Positions 23,173-32,806 of a stretch of 64,000 bases of DNA are shown in pieces. Origin of the DNA: Fusarium oxysporum f. sp. lycopersici 4287. Its lineage: Eukaryota; Ascomycota; Sordariomycetes; Hypocreales; Nectriaceae. Numbering within the stretch: the stretch's first letter is position 1; the number at the start of each line of letters is the position of its first letter. The stretch is from the NCBI RefSeq assembly GCF_000149955.1, contig NC_030997.1, forward strand, positions 2,154,714 to 2,218,713, given 5' to 3'. The position numbers were made by a program, and so were the translations under genes. The notes under the pieces are model-generated. The model searched no databases, was not told where the DNA came from, and saw only the letters and a list, made by a program, of their open reading frames with translations.

Positions 23173-23994
23173 ATGGCGCGGGAGGAGAGTGGACCGCCGA
23201 AGAGGGAATTGGCTGAGAAGGATCAAAGTGCCAGGAACCATCGAGACTCCTCGGTCGAGTCCTGTATCGTCCTGGCCATCTCAACAATCGTCGCTGCACC
23301 TCACGTGACACGATCAGCAGATTCCGAGGCATCCATGGGCAAGGAGAGTCCTGTGACGCCAGATGAGCAACCAATCAAATCCGAAGAAGAAGATCGTATC
23401 GGCATGCTGATGTCCTTGTCAATGCTTGAGCCCTCTGGCCAGTGCAAAGCAACAACTCCCGAACCACTGGATTTCTCTTGCCACGAACATCAGAAACAGA
23501 AGTGCGAGACTCTCCCAATTCTGGTGGATTACGGCATTTCAGAGCAAAGGTTCGAGGAGCCTACAACGGAGGAGAGGTCAGATATTCCTGTAATGAAAGA
23601 TACACCAGACTCTATACCCTATTTGCTTTTAAGAAGGAATCCTCAGAAGGCTACAGCGACATATCTCGAGACAATCGCCGTTAAGAACAAGATTGCCAAA
23701 GAAGAGGAACTACAGAAGAAGCTCCAGGACAAAATGGACTACAACTGCAATGTGATCCTCGATTGCGATGTCAGTATTGACGTTGAGCGTCGTGCAATCG
23801 AGAGTGCCAGACGCAGGGGAAGGCCATTTTGGATCCCATGGTCGATGGAACGTCAACGCTACCTTACGTCCAAACGCAAGAACCTTCAGAAGAAAAATGC
23901 TGAGATGGAGGGAGTAAGGAAGCGGCGCTGCAAGAAGCTTGATGGACTGATGTCCGAGAAACAAAAACTTGAGGAGGATGTTACTGCATATTGA
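23173..23994 (+). CDS. Hypothetical charged coiled-coil protein
   Basis: Single uninterrupted frame of 273 residues with balanced codon use. I do not recognise a family. The N-terminal ~130 residues are acidic, Ser/Thr/Pro-rich and probably disordered. Residues ~160-190 (NPQKATATYLETIAVKNKIA) and 215-270 are Lys/Arg/Glu-rich with heptad-like hydrophobics, suggesting coiled coil. Basic patches RRRGRPFWIPW and GVRKRRCKKL could be nuclear signals. The start is chosen because the ATG (TCATCATGGCG-like context) follows a CT-rich leader; an upstream in-frame exon cannot be excluded. Four GATA sites lie 420 bases upstream. Confidence 0.55.
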   Translation: MAREESGPPKRELAEKDQSARNHRDSSVESCIVLAISTIVAAPHVTRSADSEASMGKESPVTPDEQPIKSEEEDRIGMLMSLSMLEPSGQCKATTPEPLDFSCHEHQKQKCETLPILVDYGISEQRFEEPTTEERSDIPVMKDTPDSIPYLLLRRNPQKATATYLETIAVKNKIAKEEELQKKLQDKMDYNCNVILDCDVSIDVERRAIESARRRGRPFWIPWSMERQRYLTSKRKNLQKKNAEMEGVRKRRCKKLDGLMSEKQKLEEDVTAY

Positions 23995-24892
23995 TATGTT
24001 GCAAGATAGTGTCAAGATGATGGGGGTTGAATTTGATTGAGGCAAGCTTTCGAATGAGTGATAGAAGGGAGAGTGGTTGTACTGGAGAAGATGGTATGAT
24101 GAATGAGGACGGGCCTGGCTTAGAAAATGTTATGATGATGAACGAGGAAGAGCCTGCTGAGGCTAAAAGCATACCCCGAGCTACGATCGCCTTTATATGG
24201 ACTAATGGATGTCACAATCAGGAGGTTTGGTCGGGCACCGGTGATGCAATGGAGCGATGGCAAGAGACTTAAAAATATCTGGTTGGCCGGGCCACTATGG
24301 GCAGTTCCACCGGGCCCAGACGGCACCGCTATGAGCGAAGAACCACCTCGACAGGGTGACGCGCGGGGCGGTTGAGCGAGGTGCCGGAGGCTAAGGGACA
24401 TCGCCGACACTTTGGTACGCGAATGAACGAGAAGTCATCTGCGACAACGAACTGAAAGGACGAGTAGCTCAAGGCTGGTGCCGAGAGGCTAACCGGCCCC
24501 GTAGGCACAACGTTATGAAAGACACGTCGACGATGCGCTGGGAAAAGATATGTCGGCCAAGACAGTTTCGGGAAAACACGGACGCGCTATCCTTTATCTC
24601 AGGAGGACATCTCGAGCAGAGTCTAGCAACAATAATGCAAAAGCATTACAATATTACACAACTACTAAAAGAAAACCCTTGATCTTTAACAAACACGTGT
24701 CAAAGGTCAAGGATCATAATGTTAGCAAGGGATCAACGGCTTGTAAGGTCGGAAGGCAGCGCGCGCTTGTTGGAAATCGCAGACGCTTATAAATCTTGGA
24801 GCTTCTACTAGCACGGACTTACAGAAAAGTCCATACCGGACGGACTTAACAAACTATTCATATCTGAGATCGTCCGTCGCCAATTAATGAAT
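23995..24892. other. Intergenic region with GC-rich block
   Basis: 24000-24270 contains short acidic frames with no recognisable domain. 24290-24540 is notably GC-rich (GGCCGGGCCAC, GGGCCCAGACGG) compared with its flanks and could be a transposon piece; I cannot assign it. The remainder is the GST promoter side. Confidence 0.4.
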
Positions 24893-24903
24893 TATATATA
24901 AAC
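24893..24903 (+). promoter_or_regulatory. TATA box of the GST gene
   Basis: TATATATAAA lies about 100 bases upstream of the GST ATG at 25000, followed by a CA-rich leader. Position and sequence fit a fungal core promoter. Confidence 0.5.
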
Positions 24904-24999
24904 CAGGTCTTGTTGCCGTCACATCATACCTCACATTCACCTCGACCCAATCCATCTCATCAACACAACTCTGCCAGCCACCCTGCCCTATCGATCACA

Positions 25000-25763
25000 A
25001 TGGCATTGAAGCTTTACGGACATCCCCAATCGATTTGCACAAAGCGAGTCCGAACAGTCCTTGAAGAGAAGAAGCTTCAGTATGAGTTCATTGTAGTGGA
25101 TTTCCTTAAGGGAGAACACCTATCTGAGCTATATGGTGCCGAATTTCATCCCTTCAAGAAGATCCCCGTCCTCATCGATGAGGAGTCAGGTGTCAAGGTT
25201 TTTGGTAAGATAAAGGAGAAACTCGCAGAATGAGAGATATCAAGAAACTAACAGTCTTTCTCAGAGAGCAGAGCTATAGCTCATTACATTGCCGCCAAAT
25301 ACCGAGATTCTGGGCCTGATCTGAGCCCTTCTGAGGCTGACATCAAGGCGTACGCATCATTCCAGCAAGTATGAGGTCTCCGCTCCCGCCAAAGCCAACT
25401 GTCAATTAACTCTCCCAGGGTCTATCCATCGAGCTATCCTATTTCGACGCCAATGTCGGCGTCATCGCCTGGGAAGCAATCTTCAAGCCCATGCTCGGTT
25501 ACGGTGCTGGCGACGAGGCGACCATTAAGGCCAAACTCACCGCTCTCGATACTGCTCTCGCGGGATATGAACACATCCTCTCGAGGCAGAGCTATCTTGC
25601 AGGAGATGATATCACCTTGGCGGATATCTTCCACCTCCCTTATGGATCCTTGGTCGAACAGGCTGGGTTCGGCGAACTTTTGCCCAAGTACCCCTCTGTC
25701 CAGGCTTGGTGGAAGCGTCTTCAGGAAAGGGAGAGCTGGAAGAAGGTTAATGCGAGCGAGTAA
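25000..25763 (+). CDS. Glutathione S-transferase
   Basis: Cytosolic GST conjugating glutathione to electrophiles (phi/theta-like fungal class). Exons 25000-25204, 25265-25368 and 25419-25763 join in frame to 217 residues; introns are GTAAGA..CAG and GTATGA..CAG. The thioredoxin-fold N-domain starts MALKLYGHPQSICTKRV, with the active Ser/Cys region in SICTKR (~11-16), the cis-Pro motif KKIPVLIDE (~53) and the glutathione-contact ESRAIAHYIA spanning the first splice site (~69). The all-helical C-domain contains the N-capping motif YLAGDDITLADIFHLP (~157) and ends WWKRLQERESWKKV. Length matches the family, and no damage is visible. Confidence 0.92.
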
Positions 25764-26627
25764 TAATCGCCGCACTATGTGATGCAATTTTTCCTTGCTG
25801 TTGAGACGGAAGTATTATTGCTCTATTATTGCCGAATATAGAGATATATATAGGGTTGGCTAAATACGATCTTTTACAGTGAACTTTGGTAAAAGCTAGC
25901 GCTATTTATTTTCGTCCTCGTAACCACCGTAGATCAAAAAGAACGTGGGAATCATTGAAGGCCCTACTGGCAACAGGAGAGTAAAATCGAGTGAAGAGCG
26001 AGCGTCTCATACGGCCCCGCCCCCGAGCGATGCCAATTGACTCGAAGATACCAACTACGGAAGGCTAACCCGATCAAGAACACTGACCCACACCATCAGC
26101 CAACCCGTTTCAAACATGAGCGGTCCAATGATATCGATCCCAGTCATCCTAGACTGTCTCTCCATGGGTTTAAACTTTTGGCAGTGACATCAACCATAAA
26201 GCGATCATGCGGACACCATTTATTGCAGGATGCTCTTGATCTTCGGCGCACGTACTTCTTTATATGGTATTGCTTTCTCGGCTATAATGCCAAGAGATGC
26301 GAGCATGGTCTGGCTCTTGACTGCAAAGAAATGACAAATAGCGACTCTGCCACTTGCTGTACATCGTGCCACGCGAGATAGACCAGAGTTTAAGGGCCAG
26401 ATGCATGTCAGGTAAGGCGCTAGCTTCTCCCATTCTATGGATAATGGCTTTACTTCTCCACCGTCTGGTATCGTTCTTAATGCACCTATTCCTATTGGTA
26501 GTACCAAGTTTCCTATCGTAACGCGAATCTCCATTGTTGAGTCTGTTCATAATTCTCAAACAAGCCGAAGCTTATGGCAACATTTATCTAAATGATCGAT
26601 ACGCTTATGAGATTTAGACTGTCGGTT
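25764..26627. other. Intergenic region
   Basis: Convergent spacer between the GST and SGNH hydrolase genes. Overlapping frames on both strands at 26037-26560 have no recognisable domain. Confidence 0.45.
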
Positions 26628-27398
26628 TCATTTCTTGAAGAATCCGTTTGCGCGGGCTTTTTGAATGGCGTTGAACCAAATATGCGCCATCTTGTTATAC
26701 CCGTCATCGTTGGGATGGGTGCCATCCATCAAATCATCAAGATCAGGGCCTTTAGTACTGTACATATCTGCAAGAACTATCCTTTTCCGCTCAGATTCTT
26801 TCAATACAACAAGGTCCCGGAGGTAACTGTTGATGTCCAGAACTCGCGAGTTGACTTGCTCGTCCACGTTTACTAGCAGCGTTGACAAGATGACTGTAGA
26901 GAGGGGCGAGGTCTTCCATAGATGTTCAAGCAGGTTGTCCATTCGCTCCCGAAAAACGTCAAGTTGATAGTTTTGGATACAGTCGTTGGATCCGGCGTTG
27001 ATTGTGAAGAGATTTGGCTTGACAGTCGCGACGGATCGTCTAGCTTTATTTTCGATCTGGTCGAGCCGATACCCACGCCATCCTTCGTTTTCGTTGTTAT
27101 GCATAGACCCAGCCTTGCGTGAGCCAACCATGCTGACTTCATAGCCATTGGAAAGAAGAAGATCTTGCAGGAACTTCCTGTATCCATTTCCATCCGAAGA
27201 TCCAACGCCATATGTAACTGAGCCTCCCAGTGGCATCAGGCGTAACACTACATTCGGTGGCGTTGCCTGTGTGCTGTAACAAATGGCCGATGCTTGGTCA
27301 ACCTTATTGCCAATTGTGGAGATTACCCGGATTTGAGAAGGGCATTGCCTCGTGATAAACATCCATCGCGACCAAGATATCAATGGTTGCAAAAGCAT
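26628..27398 (-). CDS. SGNH/GDSL hydrolase (CE3-like esterase)
   Basis: Serine esterase of the SGNH superfamily, closest in motif pattern to CE3-type acetylxylan esterases and related fungal lipases. A single frame of 256 residues carries block I as LMPLGGSVTYGVGSSDGNGY (Ser is the nucleophile; the usual GDS reads GGS), the block II Gly region in NEGWRGYRLDQI, block III as INAGSNDC, and block V as DGTHPNDDGYNKMA with catalytic Asp and His. The N-terminal ~45 residues are not a convincing signal peptide. A 60-base in-frame GT..CAG segment (GTAATC to CACACAG, ~27339-27280) could be an intron whose removal leaves the frame unchanged. A Hop-like transposon sits ~330 bases upstream of the ATG and may alter expression. 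Confidence 0.8.
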   Translation of the reverse strand: MLLQPLISWSRWMFITRQCPSQIRVISTIGNKVDQASAICYSTQATPPNVVLRLMPLGGSVTYGVGSSDGNGYRKFLQDLLLSNGYEVSMVGSRKAGSMHNNENEGWRGYRLDQIENKARRSVATVKPNLFTINAGSNDCIQNYQLDVFRERMDNLLEHLWKTSPLSTVILSTLLVNVDEQVNSRVLDINSYLRDLVVLKESERKRIVLADMYSTKGPDLDDLMDGTHPNDDGYNKMAHIWFNAIQKARANGFFKK

Positions 27399-27723
27399 TG
27401 TTCAGGTGGCAAGGGAAGCAGACGAGGCGGGCCCAAGTTTCTGGGTATTGTGAAGAGGGGTTCTAAGCCCCAATTGGCTAAATGTCCTTTCGGCGCAGAA
27501 TATCACCGCCGACTCTGGGTCAGCTGACTGTCAACGTGCCAAGTAGTTGCCCATGAAATTGCTGCAATAACCAACGCTCAATGAATGAACTAGCATGCAG
27601 CTACAAATGCATGCAAGAGGGATATCAGACAGGGAGCGTAAATAACTCAAAACTGATACAATTTCCTTTGCCTCCCTTTTTACTTTGTCGATGGTTGATA
27701 AGAGGCCATCTCTGTCAAAAGTT
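27399..27723. other. Upstream region of SGNH gene, cut by transposon
   Basis: The 325 bases between the hydrolase ATG and the transposon target-site duplication. No gene seen; it probably contains the remaining proximal promoter. Confidence 0.5.
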
Positions 27724-27732
27724 GGGGAAATG
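27724..27732 (+). repeat. Target-site duplication, left
   Basis: GGGGAAATG directly precedes the left inverted repeat and is repeated exactly after the right one (30620-30628). Nine-base duplications are typical of Mutator-like elements. Confidence 0.9.
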
Positions 27733-27834
27733 GGGGCCCCATAGGGACACGCCTAGGCGCCTCTCCACTTCTGCACGCGTAGGCGTGCGGATTATGTCAG
27801 CCCCCAATTTGGCACAACTCCACAGCTGCATTTC
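27733..27834 (+). repeat. Left terminal inverted repeat of MULE
   Basis: Begins with the palindrome GGGGCCCC and contains CGCCTAGGCG (27750-27759) and a hairpin GCACGC-GTAG-GCGTGC (27773-27788). Identical in inverse orientation to 30518-30619. Confidence 0.95.
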
Positions 27835-27896
27835 GAGTTTTGAGGCTGGCGGGTTTCAGAATTCCGAGATTCAGAACTGCAATGAATTCCTAATTA

Positions 27897-30455
27897 TCAA
27901 GCTGAATACAATTCCTGCTGCTCTTTTCCATCATTCTCAGCCGCCTCCCAGATGTCGCGCATGCCTCTTCTGCTAGAAAAAGGATTGCTTTCCATCTCTG
28001 CCGCTACCTGAGCCTCCACCCGATCATCTTCTGCTTTACTCCAATCCAGGTACGCCATCATCTCTTCCTTACTCCAATCTCTAGATCCGGTCGGTGTCGT
28101 ACAGAGTTTGCCCATCTGCTTCCAGTCAAGACACCACTGGTAGCTTGCTTTGTCATACCGCAAAGGTAGACCTAACGCCCTCCGATACTGCTGGTTAGTT
28201 TTGACGCTACCACGAGGCTGCGCCTTATACCAAGCATCTCGAGCAGCAACATATCTCCGATAGATAGCTTGTGGGTCATCATATCTTAGTGTCGGCGCCA
28301 CTGATGCTGTTGAAGATGATGCTACTGGCGACGTCCCTCCCTGTGTCGATGGTTTTGCTGATGACACTGCCGATGATGCTGCTGTCTCTATACTAACGAC
28401 AATGCAGCTAGTATCATCCCTGCCAGACCCAGCGTGTCCGGATAATCCTGATGACGGGTCTTCCAGTGGTTCCCCTTCCTGCAAAGATGATACAGATGCA
28501 GATGCTGCTGCTGCTGGTCGTGCTTCCTCGGATAATGCTGGCGAGAGTGCCACTGGCATTGCTTCTACCTGTGCTGACGATGATGACAAATACAAAATCC
28601 CCTCGTACCGTTGAGGGCATGCCTTTGACGTCATCTTGTGTCCTAATTTGTGGCATCTACTGCATGTAGGTCGTGCTTTTGGCTGCGCTGCTGCCTGGAC
28701 TGCCTCGAATGCACTTGGCTCTCTCTGAGTGCTCGATTGCGATTTACTTGTGGTAGAATCGGCAGCTATTCGATCAGATCGGTGTCGAGGCTCCAATAGC
28801 ACCTGATGAACACCATGACGACTTAAATGCCAATGCGGGTGAAAATGCTCTAAGCGAAGGGTTTGGCCTTGCTCTTGTAGAGCCTTGAGAATATGGGCGC
28901 AAGGGAGGCCGTGGGATCGAGAGAATGTACCGGTACAACTAGGCAGGTCTTCTTTCATAAGCCGCTTCCGCTGTTCTTCAACTTTGCGTAAAGCCTCGTG
29001 AGATATCCAGCCACGTATGGCACTATATAGTGATCCAGAGAGCTCAATTGGTATTCGCATTTGCTGCCTGACTTGGTTGGATCGCAGCTCAGATAATTGA
29101 TTAAGAAGCGCATGTTTCATAGCTCTCCACGCCTCGAAGAGATCTAGCGTAGATTTCTTGAGGTGGCTCTTAAGGAGCCCATGGATACCCTCAACCCGTG
29201 AGGTGACCACATTACCAAAGTGAGGGTGCTGGTCGACCCAGGCCTTAACGAGCTTTTGCTTGTACGGATCGAGCCAGTTGGACTTGATGTAGCCAACCTC
29301 TTCGAGATATTGAGGCAGATAGCGCTTTTCAAGCTCTTGTACGCGCTGGTCAAATGCCTGTTCATCTGATGACCTCATAATCGAATGCCAGTGGTTGAAA
29401 AAGTCATTCCAATCGCTCAGACCTTGCTGATAGGCCTCAGACCCTTGCTTATGGTGTACGAATGTTGGCTGGCAATAGCGGAGGACCGCCTTATTCGCAT
29501 GCCACAGGCATAGCAGAGAGATCGAAGACGGAAAGCAGCTCTCTACAGCGTTCATACAGGCCTTATCACGGTCAGTCAGAATAACAGATGGAAACCTTGT
29601 GTTGCAGAGTTCATACAGGGACCTGAGCCGGTCCAAGGCCCATATGAAGTCCTGCTCAGCCTCGCCATTAAGGAATGCGAAGGCGATACAGAAGGATCGC
29701 TGACAGGCATCAACACCAATCATATCAAGCAGCGGCATTCCATATTTGTTCGTTTTGTATGTGCAGTCCAAGAAAAGTAGATCTGGGTAAGCCTTCAAGT
29801 ATGCCAATGACTCCGGATGGGCGAACAACACCGCCGTGATTCGGTTATCTGAGTCAAGCTGCATCCGGTTCCAGAACCCTTCCTTGTCTAGCTGGTTAGC
29901 AAAAGCATGTATAGTGCTCTGACCCTCACAGAGCTCTCGTTTGCTATCTGCGATACGGTTGTAGATATCTTGCTGGGTTGCAATGGTATTCGAGTTCTGG
30001 CGAATATAAGTCCTGATATCTTTTGGCGCTACACCAGCGTTCGTAAGGCGGCTGATTGTTGACCTGTCCACATCCGAGAGCTGCCGATGGACTGGGTGCG
30101 CCGATTTGTGCCAACTTGGTTCATGGTTGTGTGAAGAAAATTGTGGATCCGGTCGATGCCTTAAAGACCAAGTCGTCTTATCTAGGGATTCCTTCGCGAT
30201 GATAGAGAACCGGCAGTTGGTTCCTCGCGTAGTAGTCTTGCGCTGGCGCTCCCTTGAGGCGCTTGGTGGCCGACACCATCGATCACATGCGTATGTGATA
30301 ATCTGCCTGCCGCTGGTTGATCGCGACGATCTCCCAGTTATGAACGCGTATCCTCTTGGTGCTGCCCATTCATTGATAGCTGTGAGTAGAGCCTCTCGCG
30401 AGTTGTACGTGCCCTCTGGCGGAAGCACATCATCAGAAAATGCCGTCTGCGCCAT
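27897..30455 (-). CDS. MULE transposase (Hop-like)
   Basis: Single-exon protein of 852 residues that would cut and move the element. N-terminal ~120 residues form a FAR1/WRKY-GCM1-like zinc DNA-binding region (ITYACDRWCRPP, TTRGTNCRFSII). The MULE catalytic domain follows: first Asp in LLFLDCTYKTNKYGMPLL (~230), second Asp in SVILTDRDKACMNAV (~295), CLWHANKAVLRYC (~320), and the Glu in the helical region around VTSRVEGIHGLL (~420). A SWIM-like segment reads SCTGTFSRSHGLPCAHIL (~520). Near residue 605 a zinc knuckle CSRCHKLGHKMTSKAC appears, and a Ser/Ala-rich tail follows. No stops or frameshifts are present. The promoter must lie within the 60-base space between the right TIR and ATG, or in the TIR itself. 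Confidence 0.93.
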   Translation of the reverse strand: MAQTAFSDDVLPPEGTYNSREALLTAINEWAAPRGYAFITGRSSRSTSGRQIITYACDRWCRPPSASRERQRKTTTRGTNCRFSIIAKESLDKTTWSLRHRPDPQFSSHNHEPSWHKSAHPVHRQLSDVDRSTISRLTNAGVAPKDIRTYIRQNSNTIATQQDIYNRIADSKRELCEGQSTIHAFANQLDKEGFWNRMQLDSDNRITAVLFAHPESLAYLKAYPDLLFLDCTYKTNKYGMPLLDMIGVDACQRSFCIAFAFLNGEAEQDFIWALDRLRSLYELCNTRFPSVILTDRDKACMNAVESCFPSSISLLCLWHANKAVLRYCQPTFVHHKQGSEAYQQGLSDWNDFFNHWHSIMRSSDEQAFDQRVQELEKRYLPQYLEEVGYIKSNWLDPYKQKLVKAWVDQHPHFGNVVTSRVEGIHGLLKSHLKKSTLDLFEAWRAMKHALLNQLSELRSNQVRQQMRIPIELSGSLYSAIRGWISHEALRKVEEQRKRLMKEDLPSCTGTFSRSHGLPCAHILKALQEQGQTLRLEHFHPHWHLSRHGVHQVLLEPRHRSDRIAADSTTSKSQSSTQREPSAFEAVQAAAQPKARPTCSRCHKLGHKMTSKACPQRYEGILYLSSSSAQVEAMPVALSPALSEEARPAAAASASVSSLQEGEPLEDPSSGLSGHAGSGRDDTSCIVVSIETAASSAVSSAKPSTQGGTSPVASSSTASVAPTLRYDDPQAIYRRYVAARDAWYKAQPRGSVKTNQQYRRALGLPLRYDKASYQWCLDWKQMGKLCTTPTGSRDWSKEEMMAYLDWSKAEDDRVEAQVAAEMESNPFSSRRGMRDIWEAAENDGKEQQELYSA

Positions 30456-30517
30456 AACGGCAACCCCTGAAAACTACGGTTGTGGTTAGCAATGGCAGCA
30501 ATAGCCGCAGCCCCTGA

Positions 30518-30619
30518 GAAATGCAGCTGTGGAGTTGTGCCAAATTGGGGGCTGACATAATCCGCACGCCTACGCGTGCAGAAGTGGAGAGGCGCCTAGG
30601 CGTGTCCCTATGGGGCCCC
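30518..30619 (-). repeat. Right terminal inverted repeat of MULE
   Basis: Inverse copy of 27733-27834, ending in GGGGCCCC at 30612-30619. Confidence 0.95.
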
Positions 30620-30628
30620 GGGGAAATG
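30620..30628 (+). repeat. Target-site duplication, right
   Basis: GGGGAAATG, identical to 27724-27732. Confidence 0.9.
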
Positions 30629-31191
30629 CTTGTTATTAATAAGCAGAGCCGGAGACTAGTCACAACGCTGATGTCCAATTAAATTCGCTGAAACAAGACT
30701 TGTCAACCCCACTCCAAAACCAGTCTGTTTATGACCAGCTGTGATTAGTGAAAGGCGTAGCAATTCGGTCTCGGCTTCCAGGGATGTCAACGGGAAGCAT
30801 GGACTTTTTCCACCGGGCACGATGGTCACGATGGACGGGCATGATGAACCTGCGCTCGGACGGGGCACTGATACAGCTGATCAAGAACGCATCATAAAAT
30901 GTTTAGAAGAACAGACATTGCTGATCCATTCAGACCTCAACGCATTTTGTCTTATCATCTTCAGAAACAAACATCACTATGCACGTCACCACAAAATACA
31001 GTCATTTTCTCAACAAGACACGTCTTGACGAATACAAAGAGATTGTCGCAGCCATTTGGTGCCTCTCTTAGATCCTTGAAAGCGCTTGATGCCCCGTACG
31101 TTGTGTTTAAGATCCTCGCCGAGGAAGTCTTTTCGAAAACTGGCGTTGGGCCGACGTCAGAGGAGCTTTGAATGGGGAAGTATAAGATAAA
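30629..31191. other. Spacer after transposon
   Basis: Short overlapping frames on both strands without recognisable domains. It may include decayed 5' parts of the transporter relic that follows. Confidence 0.4.
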
Positions 31192-31569
31192 GCGTTACAG
31201 TCTGTGTTGCCACAGACGGAAACCAGGATCGAGGTCTCGCTTATGGGGCCAAGATCTTTGTCTGTCGCTGTGTGGACTATATTCATAATTATGTCAGCCC
31301 CGGACGTCCTGGAATGATGAAGGACTTGGGGCGCTATTGTTGCTCGCGTAACGAGAATGAACGGATGGCGTTTCGTGAGCAGCACTTGGAGCGACTTTGA
31401 TAACAGCATTGTGCAAAACGTCAGGAATGCTTACATGGTCGTTGTGGAGGAGGCACTTAAGGTGATTCTTGCCGTGGAGAACATCATGCATGCTTTTGTT
31501 TGCGGTGGTGTCGGCAGTATCGCAGCGGCCGTATTCCTTAGCTTCTTCACTCGCTTCTCTCGGATCTAA
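31192..31569 (+). pseudogene. Relic of an MFS (DHA2-type) transporter C-terminus
   Basis: One frame reads ALQSVLPQTETRIEVSLMG, then SLSVAVWTIFIIMSAPDV, two stops, and then RNAYMVVVEEALKVILAVEN followed by a hydrophobic stretch and stop at 31569. The order (ALQSxLP, a helix, an RxAY helix and a last helix) is that of the final third of 14-helix drug-efflux transporters. Stops and the missing N-terminal two thirds mark it as a relic. Confidence 0.45.
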
Positions 31570-32806
31570 CAGTTAAACCAAGGCAAAGTCCTAACCCCTC
31601 CGAGGTTTATCGTGGTTGAACCCAAGGAAACCAGATTGTTTGTTCCAAAGCGCCAAAAAGGGAGACATATGTCTCTCTGAAAGAAATCTTCGTACGCTGA
31701 TGGCGGGCTTGGCTTGCCGCGGTCCATCGCTTTTTAATGGAGCCCAGTCATCGAGATATTACTTAAGCGTCTCAGCTAGAATTGCATCTGCCTTGCTGGG
31801 ACTTACATTAGCAGCCTTCCTCACGCTCACGGCCAGCAGTTTATCGTAGAATTGTGCTGTTGCAGCCACGCCTCATTTTTCAATTTGGCCGATATGGGCT
31901 TCATGACTTGTTTTAATCAAGTAAATATCTAGTAGGGATCCAGAGCCAGGTCTCTCAAGCTTTTCATCCACGGGATACTTACAGGCTCTTCCAGAGCCAG
32001 GAAACTTGTTCTATAGAAGCTGACAAGAGAATATGAACCATAGCCAGGTTAGGCACAAGACCAAGCAGAAGTCGTCGCCAGCCTTCAATGCCATGCCTAT
32101 CGGATCAACGCTGACTGGGTCCGAATTGGGTAATAGATTGAAGTTTCTTCCGTATTCGGGCCTCGCGACTGCTGTGCTGAAAGTGGCTGTCTCGTCCACT
32201 ATGAGAGATGACCGAAAGTGGGGCTGTCGGCAGAATGATATATCGCCGAACGCATCAGCTACGTCAGTACTTGCTGGCCACAAGGTTAAACTTTAGGCTG
32301 CAAAGACAGGTGATTAGGAGAACCCACTAACACTTCTCGTAGGTTTTGAGATGGGCTGTTGGTGGGATGAACGATGGTAAGCATGATTCATTGTAGGATA
32401 GTAATATTGCATGAGGATGTCTTAGATATCGCATCGTAAGGGAAATGACAAAGCTTCGAAAATGGCCAGCAATCTTGCAATTGTTTCGGCATGAAAACGA
32501 CATACAACCTCCTCAAGAATTCTCTCCAAGCTCTCATGTCTAACAAGTCCAGACTAGGTTCTCGTCACTGGTAGCTTCAAAATCCAACAGTCATCAGCTG
32601 TAGGTCAAGTACCCCTGCTACACCGCATCAGTACAATTCCACCATGGCAGAGCATCTAATTCCGGCAGACATGGCCTGCTCCCAGAGTTCTCACCTTAAC
32701 CATCTTGCCCAGCGCACCTGGTATCGATGTCATGCAAGGCGCCATGCAAGAATAAGACTGACCGAGAGGCAGACAAAGATTAGTCCAAAGAGTTGATAAA
32801 GAAAGC
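31570..32806. other. Gene-poor stretch
   Basis: No supported gene. Opposing frames at 32011-32296 are open on both strands but lack a recognisable domain. Confidence 0.45.

Larger units (their letters stand above)
27733..30619 (-). mobile_element. Hop-like Mutator (MULE) DNA transposon, complete
   Basis: 2887-bp element bounded by 102-bp inverted repeats (27733-27834 and 30518-30619) that match base for base by eye, and flanked by identical 9-bp target duplications. It contains one uninterrupted transposase frame on the minus strand. Architecture (about 3 kb, ~100-bp TIRs, 9-bp duplication, one ~850-residue transposase) corresponds to Hop of Fusarium oxysporum. Perfect ends and no RIP-type stops suggest a recent insertion and possibly autonomous element. 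Confidence 0.95.

Noticed and set aside
28402..28669. Open frames opposite the transposase C-terminal tail
   Set aside because: Ser/Ala/Asp-rich shadows of the repetitive transposase tail.
30106..30489. Plus-strand open frame of ~127 codons over the transposase N-terminus
   Set aside because: Antisense shadow of the conserved zinc-domain coding region.
32011..32296. Opposing open frames of about 90 codons
   Set aside because: Open on both strands but without domains or codon bias; not supported as a gene.
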